Positions 1-10,191 of a stretch of 64,000 bases of DNA are shown here, one piece after another. A program made the position numbers and the translations under genes. Source of the stretch: Trichuris trichiura (Eukaryota; Nematoda; Enoplea; Trichinellida; Trichuridae). Location of the stretch: the NCBI GenBank assembly GCA_037903355.1, contig JBAJFE010000060.1:1736001-1800000 (forward strand), written 5' to 3'. The notes below the pieces were generated by a model. That model saw only the letters and a list, made by a program, of their open reading frames with translations, was not told the origin of the DNA and did no database searches. Positions within the stretch are counted from its first letter, which is position 1. Every line of letters starts with the position of its first letter.

Positions 1-1179
1 GCCTGCATCGACTACCTTGAATCTGCCAAAATGAGCGTAGTTATTCGCGGAGGTGCTAAGCCCTGTCAAGTTGTATATTTTCAAAAAATTACCATTTTCA
101 GCCAAGCCCAGCTCGGCAGATGCGAGTTGCATTATCTCCTCATTGTCGCAGCTCTGTATGGACCCTTTCAGTCGAACAATTGATGGGTTCGACACCCTTA
201 TCCGAAAGGACTGGTTTGCCTTTGGTCACCCTTTTGCCTCGACGCTTCACCGTTTGACTCAGGGAAGTCATCGAGAGGAGGAAATGGTATCTTCGACATT
301 TAACTTTAATTATTCTCCATTTAAACAGTTTCAAAAACGTTGGCGCGATGACGTTATGTTTTAGTCGTCTTTTAGGTACCGTATTTTCTTCTCTTCTTGG
401 ACTGCGTCCATCAGTTGTTGTGCCAATTTCCGAGCGAGTTCGAATTCACCGAATACTACCTTATTGGGCTCTGGGACTTGGCTCTTTCCGGCTTGACGGT
501 CGACTTCAGCGTCAATTGTCTGCAGGAAAGGTTGAAGTGTACTTCAAAGCCGTTACAGTCAACAGACGATTGGTCGCAATGGTTTGCCGACGAATTTGTT
601 GACATGTTTCGTGATCCCCTCTTCCTCTTCTCAAAAGGGTTACTTCCATTGGCCAAAGTCCACTGCGATCTCGACATTCCGGCAAAGTCAATGACCGTAT
701 CGCTTCGGCCGTCCTGGTCGGCTCCGTCGCTTTGTTTTTGGACGACTGCTTATCTCCGCTGGGCTGCGCCTGCCCAAGTAGCTTACGGTGGCTCTGTTCA
801 AATGATGTTCAGGTTGACTTCTATTGGCGCTGATATAAGCAACATGCTTACCGCGCTGACGAGCGCGTCCATTGACGAAGCGAATGCGGACAACGATCAG
901 TCGAGTCGAAATGACTCGACCAAAGCGTGCTCAAGCTCGACGGTAGACAACATAGCCCATCAGCAACGTTTATTGCAACGCTTTCGAGTAGGTAAGTGGC
1001 GGTCATTTTCGTCCGGCCAATTGCCAATGACGTCAGCGTTTCCGTTTACGCACGAAACGCTGCCTATGCCCGACTACGTTTACATATTGCCAATTCGACC
1101 GAACCAAAAACGGGCGGACAACGAACATCGGCGCAGCACGGGCAGTGTTGCTTCGCCGACGACGATGCACACGTTTTAA
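1..1179 (+). CDS. Myotubularin-related pseudophosphatase, C-terminal part (MTMR10/12-like), truncated by window start
   Basis: Exons read 1-52, 102-286 and 376-1179 (stop TAA), with GT-AG introns of 49 and 89 bp. The joined protein shows the conserved myotubularin blocks: LSQLCMDPFSRTIDGF, LIRKDWFAFGHPFA, then FLDCVHQLLCQFPSEFEF, and near the end the LRW block of the family (YLRWAAPAQ). Catalytically active members carry HCSDGWDRT before the SLxQL block. Here the aligned stretch is AKPSSADAS, so the nucleophilic Cys and the Arg are both missing. That places the protein among the inactive myotubularins, which act as adaptors for active phosphoinositide 3-phosphatases. The PH-GRAM domain and most of the phosphatase fold lie upstream of the window. 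A GTAAGT at about 993 could end the last coding exon early, so the final 60 residues are uncertain. The gene converges with the RPRD2-like gene, leaving about 370 bp between stop codons. Confidence 0.8.
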
Positions 1180-1247
1180 AATAAGTCGCAACGAATCGCA
1201 GTTCTTTTTTTTTTACCAGCTGTTATAACAACACTTTGTTCCTTTTT

Positions 1248-1269
1248 AATAATAACAATAATAATAATA
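1248..1269. repeat. (AAT)n microsatellite between two convergent genes
   Basis: Runs of AAT/ATA triplets follow a poly-T tract in the short spacer between the stop codons of the myotubularin-like and RPRD2-like genes. Confidence 0.8.
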
Positions 1270-1547
1270 GAGTGAATACTACGAAGAGAACTAACAAATA
1301 GTAAAGTAGAAAATCGATACAACGCAGTCGTGTATACAAGCAGTATAATGGTGGCTAACACAAGTAGAAAAGGAGGTGCGTCTGTCTGTCTGTCCGTCCC
1401 GTATTGCGGGCACGTCAATGGACGGAAGGAAATGAACCTTTCGGTTATACAAGAATGGAAAAGGACGGTTTTTTCATCTGCCCGCCGACAAAGAATTTGC
1501 CGAGATCAACCGTAATCTCTTAGTCTGCCCTTGGCGTTTGTTATTTA

Positions 1548-4500
1548 TCACATACGACGATAATTGCGTCGGTTACCACCACCACCGCCGCCTCGTACAG
1601 GCGCAAGTGGCGCCGCGGGTGGGAACCGGGTAGAAGAAAAGTCGGGCGCATACATATCATGTGGACGATCAAGTAATGATGGACGAGCATGTTGAAGCAT
1701 TGGGTTGGCAATGCCGCCAGGGCCGCCGCTACCGCCGTATGGAACATTATGTTCCCATGTTGCATTATCGGACGTCGGTGAGGGCATATTGGGCCACCTA
1801 TTTGACGGGTCATTTGGACGAAATGGTCGAGGCGCCCACCTACTACCTCGTGCTCCCCTGAAAACTGGTGCCGGTGATCGCATTCGAACCGTTGAATGAT
1901 CAAAACTAGGAGCGGATGGACTAAGAGGTCGATTGCCAAATGGTGGCTGGCCTTGGAAACGATGTCGAGGATATGCTAAGCCTCGATGAGGTGGGCCAGG
2001 CGCCATTGTATGTCGTGGTCCCATTCCGTCGCCAATAAATGGCGGTGGCAGCATTTCGCCAGCGCCACCTTCTTGCGTTACATTGTCTTCAAAGCGACCA
2101 ACCGATGGCGGTGGTCCGGTGGTAGCAACGAAATCTGAAGGTGGTCCAATCCTATCCGACGGAGGAGGTCCCAATGGCGGTCTGATTCTGTGCCCAGAAT
2201 AAACCATCGGTTCGGCAAATGGAGGCGGCATTCCATCTTCGCCGATTGGTCGTTTATGTTGCATCCACCTCGGACCATCAGGATTGACACCTTCGTTGGG
2301 GGTGAAATGACCAGGCGTCGGTTGACCTCGAGCTCCGTTGTACTCTGCTAACATATTTCCGGTAGCTTCCTGTGCTTTTTGAAATGGTACGGTAGATAGA
2401 AGCGGCTTGCCGACGTTTCCCCGCATATTATTTGCAAATCTGTCCGTCTCGCTACCATTGAAGCCCGAAGGGGCAAATACTTTCGGCGGGGTTGGACCAC
2501 CAATCACATTCTGGTCGAAATTGGCGGGAAAACTGTCCGGCTGTTCAACTCTTCCCTGCGGGCGGCAAGGCTTGTTTCCTAAGGGACAAGCTAGACCGGC
2601 AGCCGGTATTGCGGACGTTGGCGGTACAAAATTTGGCCACTGCTGCATTCCCGGAGGCGGCATCCGAAAGTCGAAATTCGAAGCGGCAAACTGCGGCCAA
2701 TTCGGAAGCGGGCCCACCATGGGTGCTGTCTGGCCACATTCCGCAGGCTTCGGCTGTGCCGGCGGAGGCATAGGACGCTTAAACACCTTACTACATTGCC
2801 ACTCAATCAATGGAATCAACGCGTCTTTTACAACTTCTCAACTATGAAATGGGCAGAAAAAAGAAATAATCGAAAAGGCTTTTTTTCCAAGTCAGCTGCT
2901 TGTTCTGCTAAGATCTCGGACAAAAATTACGCTGAGAAAGATGTAAGCTTCGAAAATGTACCTGCTAATTTTGAATTAGAAGTACAGTATGCTTTTAAAA
3001 TTTGAAGGCAATAAAACACTCTATAAAAAGATCTACAGTAATTTAAATTTTATATATGATTTTCAGGCGACGCTCCCCTAACCGGACTTGGAGAGCGGGC
3101 GTAAAACTGTTTTAACTCGTTCAAGTAATAAGTTCAAAGTAAACATCGTATGAAAATATAGGAAAACGAACGCACCCATTGATTGGGATAGACTGGCGGT
3201 ACCATTGCGGGCGGCATCATTTGGGCCAACGGAACTGCGGAGGGGCCGCTGGTCGGTGGAACAGTGCCACGAGCGACGCTTACAAACGAGCTGCCTAAAA
3301 GAGAAAGTCGAAAATTGCTAACGTTTTTTTTTGCTAAGAACCGGAGAAATACTAAAGCCAATGAAAAGTAGCGGTTAAATCCAGTTTTATTCCTACAGTA
3401 TGATCCTGAGCATAATTATTTAGAAAATTTGAATTACTGTAACGCTCACCGCGCTGTTCTTCCTCCTCTTCCTCGATTTCCATATCGACGGCTTCGTTGT
3501 CCTCCTCTTTTCTCATTGCTTTAAAATCCGAAAGAATAGGTAATCCGACTTTTTGTTTGTTTGTTTTTTTTACCGGATAGAACTGCTTTGATCTGCTGGG
3601 CCAAAACGGGATCCTCCTCGACGGATGCCGACGCGGATGGGACTTGCGGCGAATCGCTTTTTCCGTCGGTTTGCGACTTTTCGTTTGTCGGCGGAACCGA
3701 TGCACATTTCTCCAACAAGTCGCTGCATTCTTCGGACATGTTGGCCAAGCGTTCACCAAAGGAATGGTAAGCCTGACGAGAAAAAACGAGTAAGCGCGAT
3801 TGGCATTATTGGAAGCTGGGTTGCTTACCGCGCATACCATGCTTGCCTCGTGGCCTTGCGTTAGGTAGAAAATACCCGCCAACTCCAAGCAGGCAACCAA
3901 CTTATTTAAATGTACTACCTTTTCTCGATGGGCATCAACGGCGTCGTAATACCGGTTGAAAGCGCTATTGACGTCGGACATGGTGCGTCTACCTCTTTCG
4001 CGATCTTACGAAGAAAAGAGCAGGCGTAAAATGAACGTTTGCAATTTTTGAAAAAGCCCTTAAGGCTAAATTCACCTCGCATGCATTTCAGCAGTTCATC
4101 CTTTTCTATGCATCCTCTTGGGTCGTTTTTGGGCGACAGCCAAACCGTTTTGTCCTCGGCGTAATAGCGTACGGCTTTTATCAATGCGGGTTTCTGTAAC
4201 AAAGCCTTAAGGGAAATCGGCTATTGAACTAAGGACGTACGTCAAATTCGCGCAGCAGTTTAACATAGGACGAGTCGTACTCGTTCGGCTCCGAAGTGGT
4301 CGACTGTCCCAAGTCACTTAAGGCAAGGGAGGCTACCGAAGCGCTTCGTTCGTTCAGCAGTTCGTCGCTGGACAAAACGCGAAGTTCGTTAACCAATTCT
4401 TTATTAAAAACATTGCGTTCCTCCCAGATTTTTACGATGCGAGCCAGATGAGGAAGCAACGCTTTCGAACTGTAATGCAACGGCGTAAAAAAACCAAAAT

Positions 4501-4873
4501 TTGAAGTTTGCCGAGTAAAACTTGCCGCGCAATTAAGACGATCATTTTGATCTTCAGCATGAACGCTTTGCGAAACTTGTTGCATCGAATGTGGCGCTCT
4601 CGCTGACAAACGTCGTTCATTAAAAAGAGCAACGACAAGCGCATTGGATCGCCGGCTAAAATGGAAAAGTTTAAACAAGAAAAGATGTCACAATGAGCAG
4701 GAGGTTCGCTTGCATATGTAAAAGAGAGCCAACCACGCCTTGACGATGATCTCGTGATTCTGCCGCCGATCCAAACACCACTTTGATACGCTTTCGATAA
4801 CTTCCTGCGTTGGAGCAAGCGTATATTCAAATTTGTCAATAACATCCTCGATAGACGGTGCATTGTCCCCCAT
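1548..4873 (-). CDS. RPRD2-like protein (CTD-interacting domain, regulator of nuclear pre-mRNA)
   Basis: The ATG is at 4873 and the protein begins MGDNAPSIEDVIDKFEYTLAP. The N-terminal exons (about 4873-4260) encode a CID fold: a TQEVIESVSKWC helix, LLFLMNDVCQ (the Asn-Asp pair seen in CIDs that bind phosphorylated RNA polymerase II CTD), then LARIVKIWEERNVF. Middle exons (about 4200-3360) carry the coiled-coil part, with CLELAGIFYLTQGHEAS aligning to the RPRD GIFYEAQYKE region and an acidic run DMEIEEEEEEQ near 3470. The last exon (2819-1548) is a long Pro/Gly-rich tail starting PLIEWQCSKVFKRPMPPP and ending in GGGGGNRRNYRRM. RPRD proteins bind the polymerase II C-terminal domain and affect its dephosphorylation in the nucleus. 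The long proline-rich tail favours RPRD2 over the shorter RPRD1. Introns are roughly 50-130 bp; exact joints were not all resolved. Confidence 0.82.
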
Positions 4874-6148
4874 GCGAAACCTTTACAACGACCTTAATCA
4901 CGATGAGCAAAGCAGTTCTACAGAAAACCGATTAGCAGGACCACTACCGCTTATGACAAAATCAATGCGCATTCGTTATTGACGGAAATCCAAGCGAGCT
5001 GCTTCGATTTCAAAACATGCACCGTTAAGCAGCCAACAAAACGGATCATCCGAATCGTCTGTACTTTGCTTTCGCGGCAAATCGTCCAATGCAGACGATC
5101 GCCTTCCGCTGTTGCTTTTGTTTCGGCGTGCGACGAATATTTGCTAATCAAAACGCGGCATTCACTCGGCAATGGCCGAATAATTAATCTTGCTTAGGCG
5201 CGCATCGAATTTGCGAGAATTATTCACTGAGAAAAATATGTTGTTTTTTTCTACTCCAACGTACCTGCGCGTCATAATAATTTTTGAAAAATAGCTTACC
5301 GTACAACGCTGTTACTAGTGAGAAGCCCAACCGAAGCTGTTGGCCAACGCAACTGGCAATTTTTTTTGCCGCAAACTTACCTTAGTGACATTAGGCTGTC
5401 CAAGCTTTCCGCTTTTGCAAGCTGGATATGTATTTATGCAAATCAGCCGATAGCTTTCTCAGTCAAATGGCTTTGATTAAGGCTGTTTTTGCAAAACACA
5501 AAATGTGTCATACTGTAAGAAGCTAACCTGCTTTTCTTTAGTACGAAATTACTCCGGGCGTTTAGGAATAATAGCTTTTTTGAAAAGCTGTTTAATTTAG
5601 AAAAAATATTTTAAAATAAAGTAGAGCTAATACTAGGAACAAAGAAGTTTTACGGTCGGCTAAATTTAACATTTTTACTACGCGGGCGGAATTACAAAAA
5701 GTTACGTTCTCTAATCGCTCGTGCTGTTACAAATTCGCAAGCTAACTGAGGGGACTTTAAAACTATCAAGGAAAGCTTGTCAACCGCAATGAGATCCGTT
5801 TATAGCTGCGTTTTTACCCCTAAGCGAACCATTGTTGCGGCTGTTCGAACAGCGCTACATTTATCCTTCATTGAGGTGTAGCAATTGTTTAAAATGGGTG
5901 GATTAACTTTTACTGCTGTTTGAAACGGCCATGCGCAGGCAAAATTTTGACAACCAAACAAAAAAGCTTTACCATCGCTTGACAAAGCAATGGCACTTTG
6001 GCTTTTACGCTAAATACAGCATTGCATCGTTTGCTTTTAATCCACACCTTACGCCTTCGTCTTTCTTTGCGTTGTTCTTCTCTTAAACACGTAATGTGAA
6101 TTTTAAAAAATTCCGATGTTTTACGGCCATAAAACTTTGCTTATTATT
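4874..6148. other. Intergenic, no gene recognised
   Basis: This is the upstream flank of the RPRD2-like gene. Short open frames occur but none resembles a known protein or keeps a coding look across likely introns. It ends at the target-site duplication of the first Penelope-like element. Confidence 0.5.
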
Positions 6149-6159
6149 AAAATTAAGGC
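6149..6159. repeat. Target-site duplication, left copy (11 bp)
   Basis: AAAATTAAGGC occurs here and again at 9375-9385, immediately outside the two ends of the Penelope-like element. Confidence 0.7.
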
Positions 6160-6171
6160 ATGAAAATGTGG

Positions 6172-6471
6172 TGTCTTGGTACGGGAGCGTATGTTTTCAT
6201 AATGCAAAAGTTTTATTACGGAATTATTCCCGTTTAATGCGTTAAATAACTCCGGAGCTTTCGGGTCGACCGAGACCCGTCTTAGCGGTTGTGAGTTATG
6301 GATGTAACTTGTGCGCGTGACTTGAGTCTTCTGTCGTTTTCATGGTTTAAAGCTGGTGTTTTAAAGTTCTCTGTTGGTGGTTTTTCTGTTTGTATGGTAT
6401 GTGATTTGTCCATTTTTTCGCATTTTTTTCTCATGTGCGGTGATTATTTCTCCTTTCACTTGCTCCATGTG
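6172..6471 (-). repeat. Pseudo-LTR of PLE copy 1, left
   Basis: Close match to 9010-9305 in direct orientation. Both run from GGTACG(G/A)GAGCGTATG through the hammerhead region to TTGCTCCATGTG. This is a partial tandem copy, as seen at Penelope-like element ends. Confidence 0.85.
6246..6299 (-). ncRNA. Hammerhead ribozyme, damaged copy (PLE copy 1, left end)
   Basis: On the minus strand the layout is ATAACTC...CCG, core, stem II (GGGTC/GACCC), GAAA, GCTC, CGGAGTTAT. The catalytic core reads CTAAGA where the intact copies read CTGAAGA, so one G of the uridine-turn core is deleted. This copy is predicted to be inactive, while the right-hand copy keeps the core. Confidence 0.65.
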
Positions 6472-6625
6472 TTCTTGTATCACGGTCAATTATTGAGCAG
6501 CAGTCGTAACGCGTCACTATATTTGTCCAAATTTCACTTACATCTACTCCTTGGTCGCGGTTATATGTAAGGTTGTGTCTTATGTAAAGGGCTTCTTTGA
6601 TTCTTCTTAATCGTAGGTTCTTTTC

Positions 6626-9037
6626 CTAACATAAGACTTTTGGGTTGAGCGTTTGGTTACATTCTGTGGCATGTTCTGCCACAGCAGAGGCTTGTTTGGC
6701 TTTTTCCATGGTGATTATCGGGTTTAAAATTGGTCTTCCTCTTTGTGTAGTTCCATAGCCATCGCTACTGAGCATGGCCTTCGCATTGTTGTAACTTGCA
6801 AGCTTTTTTAAATGTTCATTAAATCTATGTTCTAAAGTGTTCCCCGTTTCGCCAATATAAATTCCTGCGCAAGAGCATTCGACTGCGTATACTAATCCTG
6901 TCTTCTTGTTTGTTGGGATTTTTGTTTTGTCCGAGCGAAGAATTGATCTGAGGTTAGGGGAGCTCTTGAAGAAGACTCTGAAACCTAACGTTCTTCCTAG
7001 CCATGTAATTTTTTTTCCTAAGCTTGTCACATAGGGAATAACTAAGCATGGCTGGTGCGAAGCGTTTTCTGCACTAGATTCACGTTTGCGAAGCTTGTAG
7101 TTGAATACTTGACTAATAAAGGACCTTGGATACCCGTTCTTATAGAAAATTTTTCGAATGTGGTTGAACTCTGGCTTGAGATATTCGGGACTGCACAATT
7201 TCATTGCTCGGTCAATCATTCCATAGAGGATACCACGCATTACTGATCTGGAGTGATGTGATGAAAAGTTGAGGTACTGATCCGTGTGCGTGGGTTTTCT
7301 ATATACTCTGGTTTTTAGCCCATCGTTTAGGCGAATAATTAAAGCGTTTAGAAAGGGTAGGGTGTTGTTGTCTTCTTTTTCCATTGTGAAAACAATTTGG
7401 TTCGGGTGGATGTTGTTGAGGAATTGTAAAAATTGTTCTTCCTTTCCAGCTTTAATAATTACGAATATGTCGTCTAGGTACCTTTTGAAAAGGCGTGGAG
7501 CTATGTGTCTGTCTACCGTTGCGAACATTTGTCTTTCAAAGCTTTCCATAAATATTTCTGCTAATACTGGAGATAAGGGGCTGCCCATAGGTACTCCGCT
7601 AGATTGTTTGTAGTACTTGTTATCAAAAGTGAAATGATTGCTTTCTTCCATGCAAAAGGAAACCAATTTGACAATGTGAAAGGGATTTAGTTTAGTTCTG
7701 GTGGGTAAACTTGTGTCAGCATTGAGGAGATTGTATAGGATCTCAAGTGTATCTGATATGGGGACGCTTGGGAATAGTTCTTTTACGTCATAACTAACCA
7801 GAAGCTCATCTGGTTCTAGGTAGTGACTCCGGATTTCGTTGACAAAAGTTTTGCTATTTTTGATAAAGGACGGCTCGTTGCCAGTAAGCGGTTTGATGAT
7901 CGTTCCTAAGTATCGACTGAGTTCACTTGTGATACTATTAATGGTGGAGAATATTGGTCTCATTGGAATCCCTGGTTTGTGTACTTTTGGGAGACCATAG
8001 AGCTCAGGGGGTCTGAAGTTCGATGCAAACTTAAGATGTGTTATCATTTTGCTGATTTCAGGTTCTTTGGTCTCAGCGGCATATGTGATGAGGAGAGATC
8101 GAAAATTTTTCCAGGAAGCCTCTGTAGGGTCAGTGGGTAAAGGGGCATAATTGTTGGTGCTTAAGATAGCTGTCATTTTTTCCATGTAGGTGTTTCTGTC
8201 TAGTAGAACTATTTTATTCCCTTTATCGGCTTTAGTGATAATTCTGTTCGGTTGATTTCGAAGCTGATGTAGGCAGTTCATCTCATGTCGACTTAAGTTA
8301 GGAGTGGCGTTGAAGCGGTGATTTAAGATTAATGTAGATAAAGTGCTTTTAATCTGTCTGGCTCTTTGTGGGTCTGTCGAAGATAAGCTGTCTTCAATTG
8401 AGGTAACGATATCGAGAATGGGTGGTCGTTTAGGGGCGGGAACGAAGTTCAGTCCCTTTTTTAGTATGGCCTTTTCACTTTCACTTATAGAGGAGGAGCT
8501 GAGGTTTACTATTGTTGTATTTAGTTCCGACTCAGTGGTCCTTTGTAAGCTATTGCTGTAGACATCTAGAGAAGTCACCGGGAAACTCGCCTGAAGTCTA
8601 TCGAATTTCCTTTTTCATACCTGTTTTTGTATCGTGCAAACTGTTCCTGCGGCCACATCCACATGTCTGACCAAGGCTTCGTAAATTGCTCTCTGTAGTT
8701 GGTTTCTGAGGTAACTGAGTGTGTTGTTGTAGTTTGCTTTCAAATTCGCTAGTGTAAATCTGTGTTGTCTTGTAACGTTTTTGAGCAGAGATAATCCAGC
8801 GGAAAATAGGATTCGTTTTGAGTGACTATCCACGTTCTGACTCCATTTTAATTGAAAGCACTTCGGTAGAATTCTGTGGTCTCTGCATTTCAGTAAGAAG
8901 GTCAGTTGGCCTTGAGTAGGACCCGCTTTAATACGTGTATGCTCCAAATATCTGGCCGCTGACAGGAGGGGTGTTCCGTATACACCCTGTATAGTCTTGA
9001 AAATGTTGTTTCTCGGTACGAGAGCGTATGTTTTCAT
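6626..9037 (-). pseudogene. Reverse transcriptase + GIY-YIG endonuclease of PLE copy 1 (two in-frame stops)
   Basis: The frame runs from an ATG at 9037. The N-terminal 140 codons end at a TGA (8615-8617) where the relative at 36 kb has a Leu codon. The same frame then continues for 650 codons to a TAG (6626-6628) where the copy at 24 kb has a Tyr codon. Read-through of both would restore one protein of more than 800 residues. Reverse-transcriptase motifs are visible: [18 protein letters not shown] and the catalytic RYLDDIFVI. The C-terminal GIY-YIG nuclease reads [18 protein letters not shown]. No frameshift is seen. The reverse transcriptase copies element RNA at chromosomal ends or nicks, and the GIY-YIG domain supplies the nick. 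As it stands the copy cannot make full-length protein. Confidence 0.88.
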
Positions 9038-9305
9038 AGTGCAACAGTTTTATTACGGAATTATTCCCGTTTAATGTGTTAGATAACTCCGAAGCTTTCG
9101 GGTCGACCGAGACCCATCTTCAGCGGTTGTGAGTTATGGATGTAACTTGTGCGCGTGACTTGAGTCTTCTGTCGCTTTCATGGCTTAAAGCGGGTGTTTT
9201 AAAGCTCTTTGTTGGTGGTCTTCTGTTTGTATGGTATGTAATTTGTCCGTTTTTTCGCATTTTTTCATGTGCGGTGGTTATTTCTTCTTTCACTTGCTCC
9301 ATGTG
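9010..9305 (-). repeat. Pseudo-LTR of PLE copy 1, right
   Basis: Direct-repeat partner of 6172-6471. It is followed at 9311-9374 by an inverted fragment of the same repeat, giving a mixed direct/inverted terminus. Confidence 0.85.
9083..9137 (-). ncRNA. Hammerhead ribozyme (PLE copy 1, right end)
   Basis: On the minus strand: stem I strand ATAACTC with a proximal CCG, core CTGAAGA, a stem II hairpin, GAAA, cleavage triplet region GCTT, then CGGAGTTAT, which pairs back to form stem I. Stem III would be only the AGCT palindrome, as in the minimal type I hammerheads reported for Penelope-like elements, which may work as dimers. One stem II pair is a G-U wobble. Confidence 0.7.
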
Positions 9306-9374
9306 TCATGAAAACTCCGGAGTTATCTGGCGCATTAAACGGGAATAATTCCGTAATAAAACTGTTCCATTATG

Positions 9375-9385
9375 AAAATTAAGGC
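9375..9385. repeat. Target-site duplication, right copy (11 bp)
   Basis: AAAATTAAGGC, identical to 6149-6159. Confidence 0.7.
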
Positions 9386-9852
9386 GTAATCTAAATCGTC
9401 CAACTAATACAAGCCTAAAACTTGTTAAAAGCAAAAACCACTAATTTCTAGAAGGTACTGTAAGTTTATAAGAAAATCAGGTACATTGAGCAAGAATAAC
9501 TCGGTATAGCGGAAGTAAATTTGCTGCCGCTTTTATAAAAGCGCCTGTAACTATCAGGAAAAGCATCTGAGCGCAATCAGCCAACGTATGCCCAAATATG
9601 CGCAAACCTAAAATGAAAAAGGACCGGATGGGTACGGCTCTTTTATTCGGAAAACGTAAGCGACAGCTAAAATTCACAATAAATGTATGAGCACAAATGC
9701 AATGAAGTGAGAAAACGAAAGCAAAATATCGTGTCTGCGTTGGTGCACTTTGAAAAGCAATATCCTTTACAGCGTGCAGCAAACGCTGTCATGCATCTCG
9801 CCCACTACTTTTCATTTTGGCTATCCAATTGGTCATGCGACCGCCCCATAGG

Positions 9853-10191
9853 TCAATATCGTCTGGCGCCATTGTACAGCCATAAGCGAGGGCTAATATC
9901 TTCCACCTGTGTCTCTGTGATAATGGTTGGAACGGAATTGACCACAAACTGATACCAGCAAAGGAGCAAGGCGTAGAGGTAGACGTTGCCGACGCGGATA
10001 GGCCACCTCAGCGGAAATGCAGGTTCGTATACGGCACACACACATAGTCCCGACGCAAATGCGTCCTGTTTCCCACTGCAGATGAGCTGACGCGAACAGA
10101 CCATCGCTAGGTCATCGATTGCCAAAGACAGCAGCAGTTGCTGGGACCTACTGGAGCCCAAAGAGAAACTATACGTCACGCAGGCACCCAC
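9853..10191 (-). pseudogene. Seven-transmembrane receptor-like fragment (TM2 to TM4 region)
   Basis: The 112-residue frame contains QQLLLSLAIDDLAMVCSR, which looks like a TM2 helix with its conserved Asp. Then comes PAFPLRWPIRVGN, reminiscent of the stretch after a DRY motif, followed by a hydrophobic VYLYALLLCWYQFVVNSVP that could be TM4. Nematodes have very large chemoreceptor families of this kind. The fragment is partial and has no clear start or downstream helices. I infer a decayed or multi-exon receptor; the assignment rests on pattern only. Confidence 0.4.

Larger units (their letters stand above)
6160..9374 (-). mobile_element. Penelope-like element, family A copy 1, nearly full length
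   Basis: The element is about 3.2 kb, on the minus strand. Its body encodes a reverse transcriptase followed by a GIY-YIG endonuclease. The body is flanked by about 300-bp direct repeats (6172-6471 and 9010-9305), the pseudo-LTRs typical of Penelope-like elements. At the far right, 9311-9374 is an inverted copy of the element's other end (about 6195-6260). An 11-bp duplication brackets the whole unit. Each direct repeat contains a hammerhead-ribozyme region. The coding frame is open for about 800 codons apart from two point stops, so the insertion is young. Confidence 0.9.

Noticed and set aside
2407..2847. Long plus-strand frame with Gly/Pro-rich protein
   Set aside because: It is the complement of the Pro/Gly-rich last exon of the RPRD2-like gene, and its composition follows from that exon.
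6298..6570. Small plus-strand gene, repeated at 9136 and on the other strand at 24.2-24.5 kb
   Set aside because: These frames fall in PLE terminal sequence and recur only because the element recurs.
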